From Protopterus annectens (lineage: Eukaryota > Chordata > Ceratodontiformes > Protopteridae), in NCBI RefSeq assembly GCF_019279795.1, contig NC_056737.1:43892946-43956945 (forward strand): DNA of 64,000 nt, in the 5' to 3' direction. Shown piece by piece: positions 1-9,334 of this stretch. The position numbers were made by a program, and so were the translations under genes. How positions within the stretch are numbered: the stretch's first letter is position 1; each line of letters opens with the position of its first letter. The notes beneath the pieces are model-generated. The model saw only the letters and a list, made by a program, of their open reading frames with translations, made no database searches and was not told the DNA's origin.

Positions 1-440
1 CAAAGTGCAGTCACAAGTACACCCATTTCGAAAAGTTTCTTGTGCTGTGTATATTTATTCGCAGAGTGCTGCCATTTCAAAGTGTTTCTTATACTATACA
101 GAGTTATTTTGCAAAGTACAGCCATTTTGAAGAATTTGTGCTGTATACAGTTTATTTGCAAAGTGCATTCATTTAGAAGTGTTTCTTAGTCTGAGCTTCT
201 TCTGCTGTGTACAGTTTATTTGCAAAGTACGTTAATTTCAAAGTACTTCTTATACTGATATGGAGTGATTTCACAAAGTACAGTGATTTTAAAGTATTAT
301 TGTGTTACAGAGACTTGTTTGGTACAGTGCAGTTTTTACAGAGAGTCTGTTGTGCTATTGGGCATAATTACAAGTTCTGGCATAAAGTTTTTGCATATTT
401 ATGTGTGTGTATATTCGTACACAATTCCAAGTACCTTCAC
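1..440. repeat. Diverged tandem repeat, unit about 50-60 bp
   Basis: The first 330-440 bases repeat a motif built around TTTATTTGCAAAGTGCAG, then CATTTCAAAGTGTTTCTT and CTGTGTACAG. At least five or six degenerate units are readable (starting near 1, 65, 105, 155, 220 and 270). It lies just before the gag relic of a Ty3/Gypsy element, where a 5' LTR or leader would be expected, but it does not resemble the 3' LTR at 4631. It may be an expanded leader repeat of the element or an unrelated minisatellite. Short frames inside it look fortuitous. Confidence 0.7.
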
Positions 441-759
441 TAGTGTGTGTTAATATGGCAGAGGTCCAGTCCTCTCATGTTTGATCATAATATTGCAGAG
501 AACTGAAGAGTATTTGAGCAGGAATATGATATTTTCATACAAGCAGCTTTTTCTGACAAAGATGCTCATACAAGGGCATTTATTTTGCTTACCTTAGCTG
601 GGTCAGAGGCCAATGAAAGAGAGCATTCATTTGTGAATGCACCAGCAATATATGCAGGAGAGGGGAAAATTGCCATATTGTTGTAACGGCTGAATCAAAA
701 GGGGACCCTGAGTGCTTGAAACGTAAATTTAGAGAAATGTGTAAACCCAGACAAATGTT

Positions 760-1420
760 ACATTAAAGAGGCACCTATTTTATACAAGAGACCAAAAGCC
801 AGGTGAAACTTTTGCAGCCTATATCACTGACTTGAGAAATAAAGCTAAAACATGCAGATTTGGTGATTTGAAAGATAAGTTAATAAAGGACAGGCTTGTG
901 TGTAGTGTTAATAATGCTGCAGTGAGAAAGATTTTGCTTCATGACAGTCATTTAATGTTGAGCAAGGCTACAGAGATTTTTCAAATGCATGAGCTCACAG
1001 AAAGGCAAACAAGTAACCTTACAAGTGACAAGAGCTTATCTTCAGCAGCTCCTACAGCATGGATAGACAGCATGCAGCGCACAACATACAGGAACAGGCC
1101 TAAGTACATGGCAGCTGCAACCTCTGCTGGTTTCCCAGGGAGATCCCGTAACATTCTAGCAAGTTCCAAGACTATCTTAGCAAAACGGACATACTCAGTG
1201 CAATATAAGGGTGAGTCAGCAAAACCGAAGTCAAGTCTTAATGTTGACTGTCGTAACTGTGGTGCCAATCATGCAATGCCACAACTGTAAAAAATGGAAC
1301 CACTTTCAAAAGTTCTGTAAATCAAGCAAGCCTCTTTCAGTTATTGAGAAAAGTCACTCAAAAAAGCAAGTTGATCGTGTAGAAAGCTGCAACCCTACTT
1401 TCTATGTGGATGGGTGTGTC
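760..1420 (+). pseudogene. Ty3/Gypsy gag relic with CCHC zinc knuckle
   Basis: Residues around 800-1010 read as a retrotransposon gag core (GETFAAYITDLRNKAKTC, then a D-rich LKDKLIKDRLVCSV stretch), typical of Ty3-group capsid proteins. About 100 codons further, in a shifted frame near 1271-1312, is a C-x2-C-x4-H-x4-C zinc knuckle (CHNCKKWNHFQKFC), the nucleic-acid binding motif of nucleocapsid. The frame changes between capsid and knuckle, and stops occur upstream of 832. The capsid frame 832-1290 is the longest surviving piece. Confidence 0.75.
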
Positions 1421-3080
1421 AGTGGTTGGTGAAAAGGATAATGCAGTAGATTTGTTGGCAAAGAATGAAATATTTTGTACTGTCCTGATCAATGGTAAGG
1501 CCACGGAGCTCAAAGTAGACACTCATTCAAAGTGTAATGTTATGTCAGCAGAAACGATTGCTACAGTAAGAACTGGTGAGCAACTTAATTTTGCCAATTG
1601 TGAGAAGCTTGTTGCTTATGGTGGTGAAGAGATTCAAACCAAATGTTCGGTACTGCTTTCATGCTATTCAGCTGGGAACAGTTACGGCTTGCAATTTTAT
1701 GTAGTCAGAAGACCTGTGTAGTCATCATTAGGTCTCACAGACAGTTTATGAATGAAACTGCTTTCTTTTACCAAAGTCGTCCATCATGTAAGCACATGTC
1801 CCAGTTCCAGCATCACTGATGCTATTTTCTCAGAGTATGCTGATGTTTTTGATAACAAGTTAGGTAAACTTCCAGTTGTGTACTATATGAAAGTAGACCA
1901 AGAGGCCAGTCCACTGGTTAGACCAGCAAGGAGAATTCCAATAGCTATGCAGGACAAAGTCAAGGTCCAGTTAGACGATGGTGCAGCAAGGTGAATTTGT
2001 CTAATCACAGAACCAACCGAGTAGATGTCTTCCATGGTAGCTGCTTATAAGAAAAATTCAGATGAAATCAGAATATGCACTGACCGAAGAGACTTGAACA
2101 AGACATTAGAGAGACCTCATCATCCTATGTGTACAGTTGAGGAGATTGCCACCTTCATAACAAATGCCATTGTTTTTTCTGTCTCAGATGCAAAGAGTTC
2201 ATTTTGGTAAGTAATGCTTGATCGCAAATCTTCACTAGTGACTACATTCAGTACCCCATTTGATAGATACAGATTCCTCAGGATGCTTTTCGGAACAAAT
2301 TCTGCCAGTGAAGTGTTTCAGCATGCAATGCAGCAAATTTTTCAGACCATCAGTGTGCTATAACAATGGATGGTTTACTGGTTGGAGCCAATGGTGAAGC
2401 ACAGCATGATAGAAATTAAAGCTCAGTCCTCTGAAATGTAAATTCAGTCTACCAGAAGTTACTTATGTAGGTCATTCATTTACCAGTACTGGTTTACAAC
2501 CAGACCCTTCCAAACAAGCAGCCATTCTTGAGATGCAGGCTCCAGATAATGTCCAAGCTTTACAGCGTTTCCTTGGTACGGTTACCTATTTGGGCAAATT
2601 AATCCCTGACCTTAGTGAGTTATCAGTGACTTTAAGAGAGATGACATGGTTGGAACAACATAAGACAGCATTCAAACAGGAAATTACCAACCCGCCTACA
2701 ATGAGATACTATGTTGTCCACAAACTATAAGTTCTTTCCTGTGATGCTTCAAAATTCAGACTTGGTGCAGTTATTCTTCAAGAGGGCAGACCTGTTGCCT
2801 TTGCATCTAGAACTCTTACCCTAACTGAGATGCAATATGCTCAAATTGAGAAGGAACTTTAGGCAATTGTGTTCTCACGTGCGATGTTCCATGATTATAT
2901 TTATGGCTGAGCAATCCAAGTTGAAACTGATCATCAACCTCTAGTCACTATTTTACAGACGCCTATGCATACTGCTCCAGCGAGACCACAAAGATTACAG
3001 ATTACAAAAGTGTAATTTCAAAATGGTCTATACAAAAGGCAAACTTCTTTATCTGGCTGATACCTTATCCAGATCACCCA
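1404..3080 (+). pseudogene. Ty3/Gypsy protease, reverse transcriptase and RNase H relic
   Basis: The protease is seen near 1470-1560, where the active-site triad reads Asp-Thr-His instead of Asp-Thr-Gly (VDTHSKCNVM). RT starts near 1815 (FSEYADVFDNKLGKLP) and continues in other frames with RICTDRRDLNK and FSVSDAKSSFW (1752-2210). A conserved MLFGTNSASEVFQHAMQ stretch follows near 2284. The catalytic YVDD box near 2360 has decayed to TMDG. RNase H is visible near 2740-2960 (LSCDASKFRLGAVILQEG, then IEKEL and ETDHQPL), with TAG and TGA stops. Loss of protease and polymerase residues shows the copy cannot be autonomous. Confidence 0.8.
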
Positions 3081-3089
3081 GAAATACCA

Positions 3090-4331
3090 CAGGACAGCTT
3101 GATGCAGAGAATTTTGTCTGATGTCAAGGAAGTGCGCAATTTTTCTACCACGAGACTTGTTGAGCTGAGAGATCATACAAAGATTGATCCAATTTTGCAA
3201 AAGCTCAACCACTTCATCAGTGTTGGACAGCTGAAGCAATCTTGCTTACTGCGAGAAATACAACCTTATTTTCCATACAGAGATGAGAGGCTGATGGAAG
3301 ATGGGATCATTTTCAAAGGACACAAAGTTATTGTTTCTACTTCCTTACAACATGAATAAATTCAGATTTTGCATCACTGCCAACCAGGTTCTGTTTCTAC
3401 CAAAAGAATGACGAGATGACTAGTATTTTGGCCTTCTCTGTTGAAAAACACTGATAAAGTGCTTTCTTCTTGTTCAGTACGCAACAGTACTAAACCACAT
3501 TTGCAAAAAGAGCCACTTCAGCCAAGATACATTCCTGAACTACCTTGGTCAACAATAGCCACAGACATATTTGAGTGGAACAGTCAGCATTACTTAGTGC
3601 TGTCAGACTTTTATTCGAACTGGTTGAGATCTATTTGCTACCTAACTTAATGTCCAGTGCTGCAATTACTAAGATGAAGCATCATTTCTCAGTCTATGGT
3701 AGTCCACACAAAATTATTTCTGACAACGGTACACAATTTACCAGTCAGTTGATCCAGAGCTTTGCAAAAGAGTGGGACTTTATCCAAGTAACTAGTAGTC
3801 TGGAATGCCCACAGTCAAACAGCCTTGCTAAACATGCCGTACAATGCAAAGCCATTACTAGAGAGGTCAAAGAGTGACAATGTTGATATTTTCTTGAATT
3901 TACTTAATCTCAGAAATATACCCTGTGACAACCTACTTGGTTCCCCTGCTCAGAGAGTATTTAGGCAAACCAGAACAACCTTGCCTATCAGTTCTAGTTT
4001 GCGGGTGCCTAATGCTAAAAACAACAGAGCAATCAAAGCCCAAATTTTTAAGAAGCATTCTTTACAGATGTCCAGTTATGATAAAACAAGCAGATTTCTT
4101 CGTCTGTTAAAAGGAGGAGAGAGAGTGAGGATGCAAACGGTGAAAGGCTTTGATCGAATTGGTCAAGTGAGAGGTATATGTGCTGAGCCGAGATCCTACT
4201 TAGTGGAATCAGAGTACAGAATACAAAAGAATCTTCCTGTGTCAGAAATTATATTGCAACATCATACCTGTGATACAGACTCTGGATCTCACAGCAACCC
4301 TGACAATGTTCATACCAAAGAACATGTTTGA
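3090..4331 (+). pseudogene. Ty3/Gypsy integrase relic
   Basis: An integrase core is spread over three frames. The first catalytic aspartate lies in WSTIATDIFEWN (about 3546-3582). The second lies in SDNGTQFTSQL (about 3720-3750). The third catalytic residue, normally glutamate in a SNGxAE context, is replaced by lysine in SNSLAKHAV (about 3816-3840). A remnant of the zinc-binding N-terminal region precedes it near 3365-3480 with a TGA stop. The C-terminal part (3825-4331) has an SH3-like end. The missing glutamate and frameshifts make it inactive. Confidence 0.8.
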
Positions 4332-4618
4332 GTATCCATTCCTGTTCCTGATGAAGTCCCAGTCACCCCCAAAGTTGAACATTCCTTGAAGACAGTCCCC
4401 GTTGTTTGATCCAATTATGATTTTATGTTACACGATCAGGTCATATGTATAGATCTAGTGTGAAATACACAGCAAACTGGACATAATTGTTTTATATGTG
4501 TCTGATTTTGTATGACTGCTTGTCAAAGAATTAGCTTTGTATAACTGTATGTCAAAAGATCATTCCTTTATAATTACATGTCATTGAATACTGTCATTTG
4601 ATGTACGATCCATTTCTC

Positions 4619-4630
4619 AAAGAGGGAGGA
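4619..4630 (+). promoter_or_regulatory. Polypurine tract of the Ty3/Gypsy element
   Basis: AAAGAGGGAGGA sits directly before the TGTAAAACAG start of the 3' LTR. This is the expected primer for plus-strand DNA synthesis. Confidence 0.75.
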
Positions 4631-4885
4631 TGTAAAACAGACTGTGTGTTGTACCTTTAAGAAGCATTTCCAGATGTAGGCACGTGCATATAAATTGTGT
4701 GCACATGCAGGCAGCAGTGCCATTTTGAGAAAACAGCCAGAGTGTTAACATGTATGAGTGTGGCAATCAGTCTGTTTATAAGTATAAGATACAGAGCCTC
4801 ATTCCTGATGAATTTGTATGTAATAAAACTGCTTGAACTGAATCCACAACCGTTCATCTGCTTTATCCTTACCAGACGAGCAACA
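4631..4885 (+). repeat. 3' LTR of the Ty3/Gypsy element
   Basis: The segment starts TGTAAAACAG right after a polypurine tract and plausibly ends ...GAGCAACA, giving TG...CA ends and about 255 bp. It holds a TATA-like TATAAA near 4689 and an AATAAA polyadenylation signal near 4821, as expected for a promoter plus terminator LTR. No matching 5' LTR is in the window, so the right boundary is an estimate. Confidence 0.65.
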
Positions 4886-5750
4886 GTTCCTTGCAGTTTC
4901 TCTGGTCTAGCAGAAAATCTCAGGTGTTCTAACTCTACCTTTTTTTGAAATAGCTCTTCTTGAACAGTCTCGTACTCAGCCAGCCATTTCTTCATATTGA
5001 TTCTGATTTTTGCAGTTTTATCAGTTCACCTGAATAGTAGTGTAAAGCTTCTTCTGTTTTTCTGGCCTTTTGTTATTTGAGTTGATCTACTCCTTTAAAG
5101 TTTCATTTATTTTAATCAGCTCTGAGCACATTTGTTTTATTTTTTCCTCCTTCACTTTTTCAGTTGGTCTTCTTTCAGGTTAAGTTATTTTTTTGCTGGC
5201 ATCCAGCCAGTATATTTCGGTTTATTTTTTTTCACACTGAGAAATCTGAAATTAAGCTACTGAACTTGGCAGTCATCTTGGACGTCTCTAACATTGCATG
5301 TCTGCTCAACTTAAGTTCAAACAAATGCCCACATTCCTAGAATGATAAATGTTACTAATGACATATAAACGGTAAACTGTATAGCAGAAAGTAATCTTTG
5401 CAATCTGAGCTTTCATTACATTATAGGTATTACATGGACTTTATAAGTCTTAGTAATTAAGTAAATATTAAAATGTGTAAGGTTCTGAAAACATTTTTCA
5501 ATATCTCAGTAACTGCTAAAGCTATACACATATCGTCAGCGGTAGTTTGTTTATTCACATGTAAACTTCCATATGAGGCTAAGCAGTTTTGTCTTTGTCA
5601 CTTGTTCTTGTGATACTTAGAGAAATATAAAAACAATGACAATATAAATAGTAAATGAACTATGGTTAATATTTCCTGTGCTGTACAAGACAGAGGGCAA
5701 ATATCAATGTAGTTGCTCATTATGCACCTTTTATGAAAAATGTTTCCAGT

Positions 5751-5753
<3 letters not shown>
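4886..5753. other. No intact gene; possible minus-strand coiled-coil relic
   Basis: AT-rich sequence without a convincing open gene. On the minus strand from about 5180 down to 4890, broken frames encode lysine/glutamate-rich heptad-like peptides (for example KVKEEKIKQMCSELIKIN and WLAEYETVQEELFQKKVELE). This looks like a decayed coiled-coil protein, perhaps a retroelement ORF1 or a processed pseudogene. I do not recognise the family. Confidence 0.3.

Positions 5754-5813
<60 letters not shown>
5754..5813. repeat. (TA)n microsatellite
   Basis: About 29 uninterrupted TA units. Confidence 0.98.
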
Positions 5814-5815
<2 letters not shown>

Positions 5816-6050
5816 TGGTTTTGGAAATATTAATGTAAATTTAAACAGGTAACATTAAACAACATAACTAGAATGATTCCAGACAAATGCCTGAAGGTGC
5901 ACCAGTGTATAATATCATGATTCGACTTCTGACATCTCTTCAACCCAGATATTATGTCCTTATTAAAACTTGCTGTTAAAGTTACTTGCAAAAACAACTC
6001 AGTCATCTCATCCTTATCTTATATCTAAACATAGTTGATGTGTCACAATT

Positions 6051-6420
6051 GGGTCTATATTGAATAACCGAAGAGGTGTTTGTTTCAGCAAACACCTCTT
6101 CGTCAACACAAACAGCGATCGCACAAAACCGCGAATGCTAACATCAGCGATTTCTTTCCCTGGGAAAGAAATAGCTTGTCTAAAAAAAAAAACAAAAACA
6201 AAAACAAAAAAACATAATTCAAAACAAACCATAATTCAAAACATAACAAAGTGGGGGCCCCTAACTAAATATACCAACTCCGAGATCGCACTACAATGGG
6301 GAAAAAGACAAACTTACGAGGATGGCCAAGCGATTTCTTTCCCAGGGACAGTGCGTTCATTCATTATGTCAACGAAGAGGTGTTCGCTAAAACACCTCTT
6401 CGATTATTCATTATAGACCC
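6051..6420. mobile_element. Fold-back/MITE-like element I
   Basis: The 370-bp segment begins GGGTCTATATTGAATAAC and ends with its near-perfect reverse complement (GATTATTCATTATAGACCC). Just inside each end is a hairpin: arms CGAAGAGGTGTTTG at 6069-6082 and 6089-6102 on the left, and 12-bp arms at 6373-6384 and 6391-6402 on the right. A further inverted repeat, ATTTCTTTCCC/GGGAAAGAAAT, lies near 6150. An A-rich spacer and a conserved block near 6268 (ATATACCAACTCCGAGATCG) are shared with the elements at 7868, 8488 and 8968. There is no coding capacity. Superfamily is unknown and no clear target-site duplication is seen. Confidence 0.75.
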
Positions 6421-7240
6421 ATCAAAATTGCATATGGCATTTCCTCAATGCTAAATTTGACTAGGATATTATAGTATTTCAAAGCCTCCTACAAAAGTTT
6501 GATGTTATCTGTTAGAATTACTCCGCAAGTACATTAACTTCATCTATTTCATCCTCAGCAAAATTCTTCTTGATTTGACCTGCCATTTCTAGAAAACACT
6601 TTCATGGAGCAACATACAATTATCTGCAATAACTAATGGGAAACTACAAGCAATAAATATTCAGAATCACAAATGTAATTACTTTTTGTGGACTCCATTC
6701 ACTTTTAACAGAATTCCAAATGTTTAAATCTTCCATAAAGCTGTTGATATTCACAACAGATACAAAGTAATCTTCAAGAGCCCAAGGCTATTAGTGTTAC
6801 TTATATTCAAGTAATGTCAAACAAGAAAATATTTAACATATACATATTTAAACAGTTTGCAATGTACATTTATACATGTGTATAATTTGTATCCATCCTC
6901 AACCCCCCTTTATCCCATTTTGCACATGGGGTCAGGGTGTCACTTCAACAGTGACAATTATCTTGAGCTAAGGTTTAAACTGCCAGGTAGCTAGCCAAAT
7001 ATCTGAATTTAAATACTGTCAAAAGCAATCAAAACAATGTTTCACTAGTTACACAAGCATGATGGCTTTTAAAATATTTTTATAACATCTACAAAGTTTC
7101 AGAAACACTTAAACTACCACACTGGTAACCCACAGCATACACATTCATGCTGAGAAAAGACAGAAGCACCCAGGCTGGCATTTTTATCCCTATGATATCT
7201 GGTTCACAGTTTTTTTTATCCTGTTTTATTATTCAGGCAA
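6421..7240. other. No gene; AT-rich sequence with one short diverged repeat
   Basis: No coding frame of note. The block near 6920-6975 (GGGTCAGGGTGTCACTTCAA and following) recurs in diverged form near 7752-7795 (GTGTCACATCAACAGTGACT), so both are probably scraps of an old repeat. Confidence 0.5.
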
Positions 7241-7505
7241 TTGGCGGCTCAGTGGAGCATCAGTTAACATTGTCGCCTCACAGCAAGAGGTTCTCTGGTT
7301 TGATTCTCAGCTAGGGTGCCTTCTGTGCAGTCTGCATGTCCTCAATGGGTTCTGCGTGGGTTTCCTCCAGTTTCTCCGGTTTCCTCACACATTCCAAAGA
7401 CTTGCATCTGGAGCATGCTTCCCAAGGCCTATGCTGAAAACAGGCTCTGTCCTAGTCGGACTTTCCTGGTTAACAAATGTTACATAAATAAATACATAAA
7501 GTCTA
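7241..7505 (+). mobile_element. tRNA-headed SINE with L2-like tail
   Basis: The head contains a degenerate A-box-like stretch (CAGTGGAGCATCAGTTAAC) and a B box GGTTTGATTC, then a body shared with the SINE at 28147 (GTGGGTTTCCTCC, CCAAAGAC). The tail from about 7410 (GGCCTATGCTGAAAACAGG, AGTCGGACTTTCCTGG, AACAAATG then ATAAATA repeats) matches the 3' end of the L2-like LINE at about 57313-57370. Pol III-type internal promoter plus LINE tail marks a SINE mobilised by an L2-like partner. Confidence 0.8.
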
Positions 7506-7800
7506 TAATTGTTATATGCATAATGTATATAAATAACTAAGTAGAGCAACATGTACAAATAGAGGAAAATGATCAGATACAAAGTATGAACATTAAAACA
7601 CTAGGCCCTGGAATGTTTAGCCACCAGCTTTACTGTCCACAGCTACCATACAAATTATATCTGCCCAATTATATATATTCACCCACGTATGTGCATGCAC
7701 ACACACACACACACACACACACACAACCCCACTGTTTTTTCCGTTTTTGTACATAGGGTTGGAGTGTCACATCAACAGTGACTATCATCTAGAGTCCTGC

Positions 7801-7867
<67 letters not shown>
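7506..7867. repeat. Microsatellite-rich stretch: (AC)n and (CA)n(TA)n
   Basis: (AC)n occupies about 7698-7725 and a compound (CA)n(TA)n about 7801-7867. Between them is the diverged block also found near 6920. No gene is seen. Confidence 0.9.
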
Positions 7868-7869
<2 letters not shown>

Positions 7870-8422
7870 GTTCACTATAGAATCCCGAAATACTGAAATC
7901 CCGAATTTCAGTACTTTGAAATTCTATAGCAAAACCTTGAAATACCGAAAACCCATAACTGTGAAATTTAAAATCACGAACCTACAGTGCAAATACACCA
8001 CACACATACACATCCACACAATCTCCCCCCACAATCAAACAATCCTACACTACAGACAAGCAGGGCGGCAAGCCCCCCTGCACCCACCATGTGGGGGGCT
8101 GTGCCCCCCACTTATATATACTAACTCTGAGATTGCACAATCACACACACACAGGTAACTCACACACACACATTTCACAGCCCCTTGCACACACACATCA
8201 CAGCCAAAACACACATTAACATACACAAAAGCCCCTAACCAACACACTCATATGTACTTACCTATACTTACACCTATGCATTCACACACCGCAACACCAG
8301 AAGCTCCGAACTTCGGTATTTTGAATTTCGCAATTCTGGTGTTGTGGAATTTCTAGGCTTCAGTATTATAATTTCAAAATACTTAAAGTCGGAATTTCAG
8401 TACTTCGAAATTATAAAAGGAA

Positions 8423-8425
<3 letters not shown>
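7868..8425. mobile_element. Fold-back/MITE-like element II
   Basis: The element starts GGGTTCACTATAG and ends AAAAGGAACCT, with imperfect inverted ends rich in the motif CCGAAATACTGAAAT / ATTTCAGTACTTCGAAAT. The middle holds a GC-rich hairpin block (GGCAAGCCCCCCTGCACCC and GTGGGGGGCTGTGCCCCCC, about 8060-8110). The core TATATACTAACTCTGAGATT is shared with elements I and III. TA microsatellites abut both sides, which suggests insertion at TA-rich targets or microsatellite birth at the ends. No coding capacity. Confidence 0.7.
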
Positions 8426-8479
<54 letters not shown>

Positions 8480-8487
8480 ATATATAT
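8426..8487. repeat. (TA)n/(TG)n microsatellite
   Basis: TA repeat with a short TG interruption, separating fold-back elements II and III. Confidence 0.95.
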
Positions 8488-8941
8488 GGATTCACTTCAT
8501 AACACTAAAACTCAAAACACTGAAACTTCAAAATCTTGAAAACTCAAAACACTGAAAACACATACCATACATATACTGAGTTTAAACAACATAAATCATA
8601 GCACTTTCCACCAAGTGTAAGAAGGGGGGCAAGCCCCCCTGCACCCATGTGGGGGGCTGTGCCCCCCACACCCTCTGCTACTTATATATATCAACTCCAA
8701 GATTGCACTTCACTACACTAAGCACAATCTTGGAGTTAATATATTTAAGTAACAGGGGGTGCAGTGGGGCTTGCTCCCCTGCTTACACTTGGTAGAAAGT
8801 GCTAAGATTTATGTTGTTTAAACTCAGTATATGTACGATATGTGTTTTCAGTGTTTTGAGTTTCAGTGTTTTGGTCTTCTATATTATGAAGTTTTCTCAT
8901 TTTCAGTATTTTGAGGTTTTCAGTGTTATGAAGTGAATCTA
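8488..8941. mobile_element. Fold-back/MITE-like element III, almost fully palindromic
   Basis: GGATTCACTTCATAACACT at the left end pairs with AGTGTTATGAAGTGAATC at the right end, and complementarity continues almost to the centre near 8715. Paired landmarks include the blocks around 8551-8600 and 8830-8850, the GC-rich blocks at 8625-8670 and 8755-8785, and CAACTCCAAGATTGCA against its reverse complement near 8735. The arms are about 215 bp. It has no coding capacity and is flanked by TA repeats. Confidence 0.85.
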
Positions 8942-8967
8942 TATACATATATATATATATATATATA

Positions 8968-9190
8968 TGGGTCTACCTGAGAAGGCCAAAAGCCCACTTA
9001 CCCAAAGATGACAAGACCGAGACAACATCACAGACTCTTCATTTAAACAAATCCTCATATAACCAAGAAGTTACCCAGGCAAAGGAAGGGGTCGGCCAAC
9101 TGTGGAAGTTTGTACATTTCCCCGCTGAAGTGCCAACTCAGAGCTGGTATAATTAGTTAGGGGGTGGGGGAGTGTAGCCCTCCACTTGTG
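8968..9190. mobile_element. Fragment of the same fold-back family (element IV)
   Basis: It starts GGGTCTACC after a TA repeat, similar to element I. Near 9130-9165 it contains the reverse complement of the family core (CAGAGCTGGTATAATTAG followed by a G-rich run). The right end is missing where CR1-like sequence takes over near 9335. Confidence 0.5.
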
Positions 9191-9334
9191 TGGGTTTGGA
9201 GGGCTTCCATGTGCTTTGTTACAAGTCTAACATCAGAATATCCCATTAAACATTTCATCCATACTTCATCACAATCTACTTTAATATTTTCCCCTCAAGT
9301 GTTTAGCAGTGCCCTGTATAGATGCAGGCACCTT

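Larger units (their letters stand above)
441..4885 (+). mobile_element. Degenerate Ty3/Gypsy LTR retrotransposon
   Basis: The order gag, zinc knuckle, protease, reverse transcriptase, RNase H, integrase, polypurine tract and 3' LTR is typical of chromovirus-like Ty3/Gypsy elements. Each domain is recognisable, but the reading frame is broken many times and several catalytic residues are lost, so the copy is dead. The likely gag start is near 453 (Met-Ala-Glu-Val-Gln), with a stop a few codons later. No 5' LTR matching the 3' LTR is visible, so the 5' end is truncated or lies outside the window. Confidence 0.85.

Noticed and set aside
5598-5816. Frame with a poly Ile-Tyr run
   Set aside because: Created by the (TA)n microsatellite.
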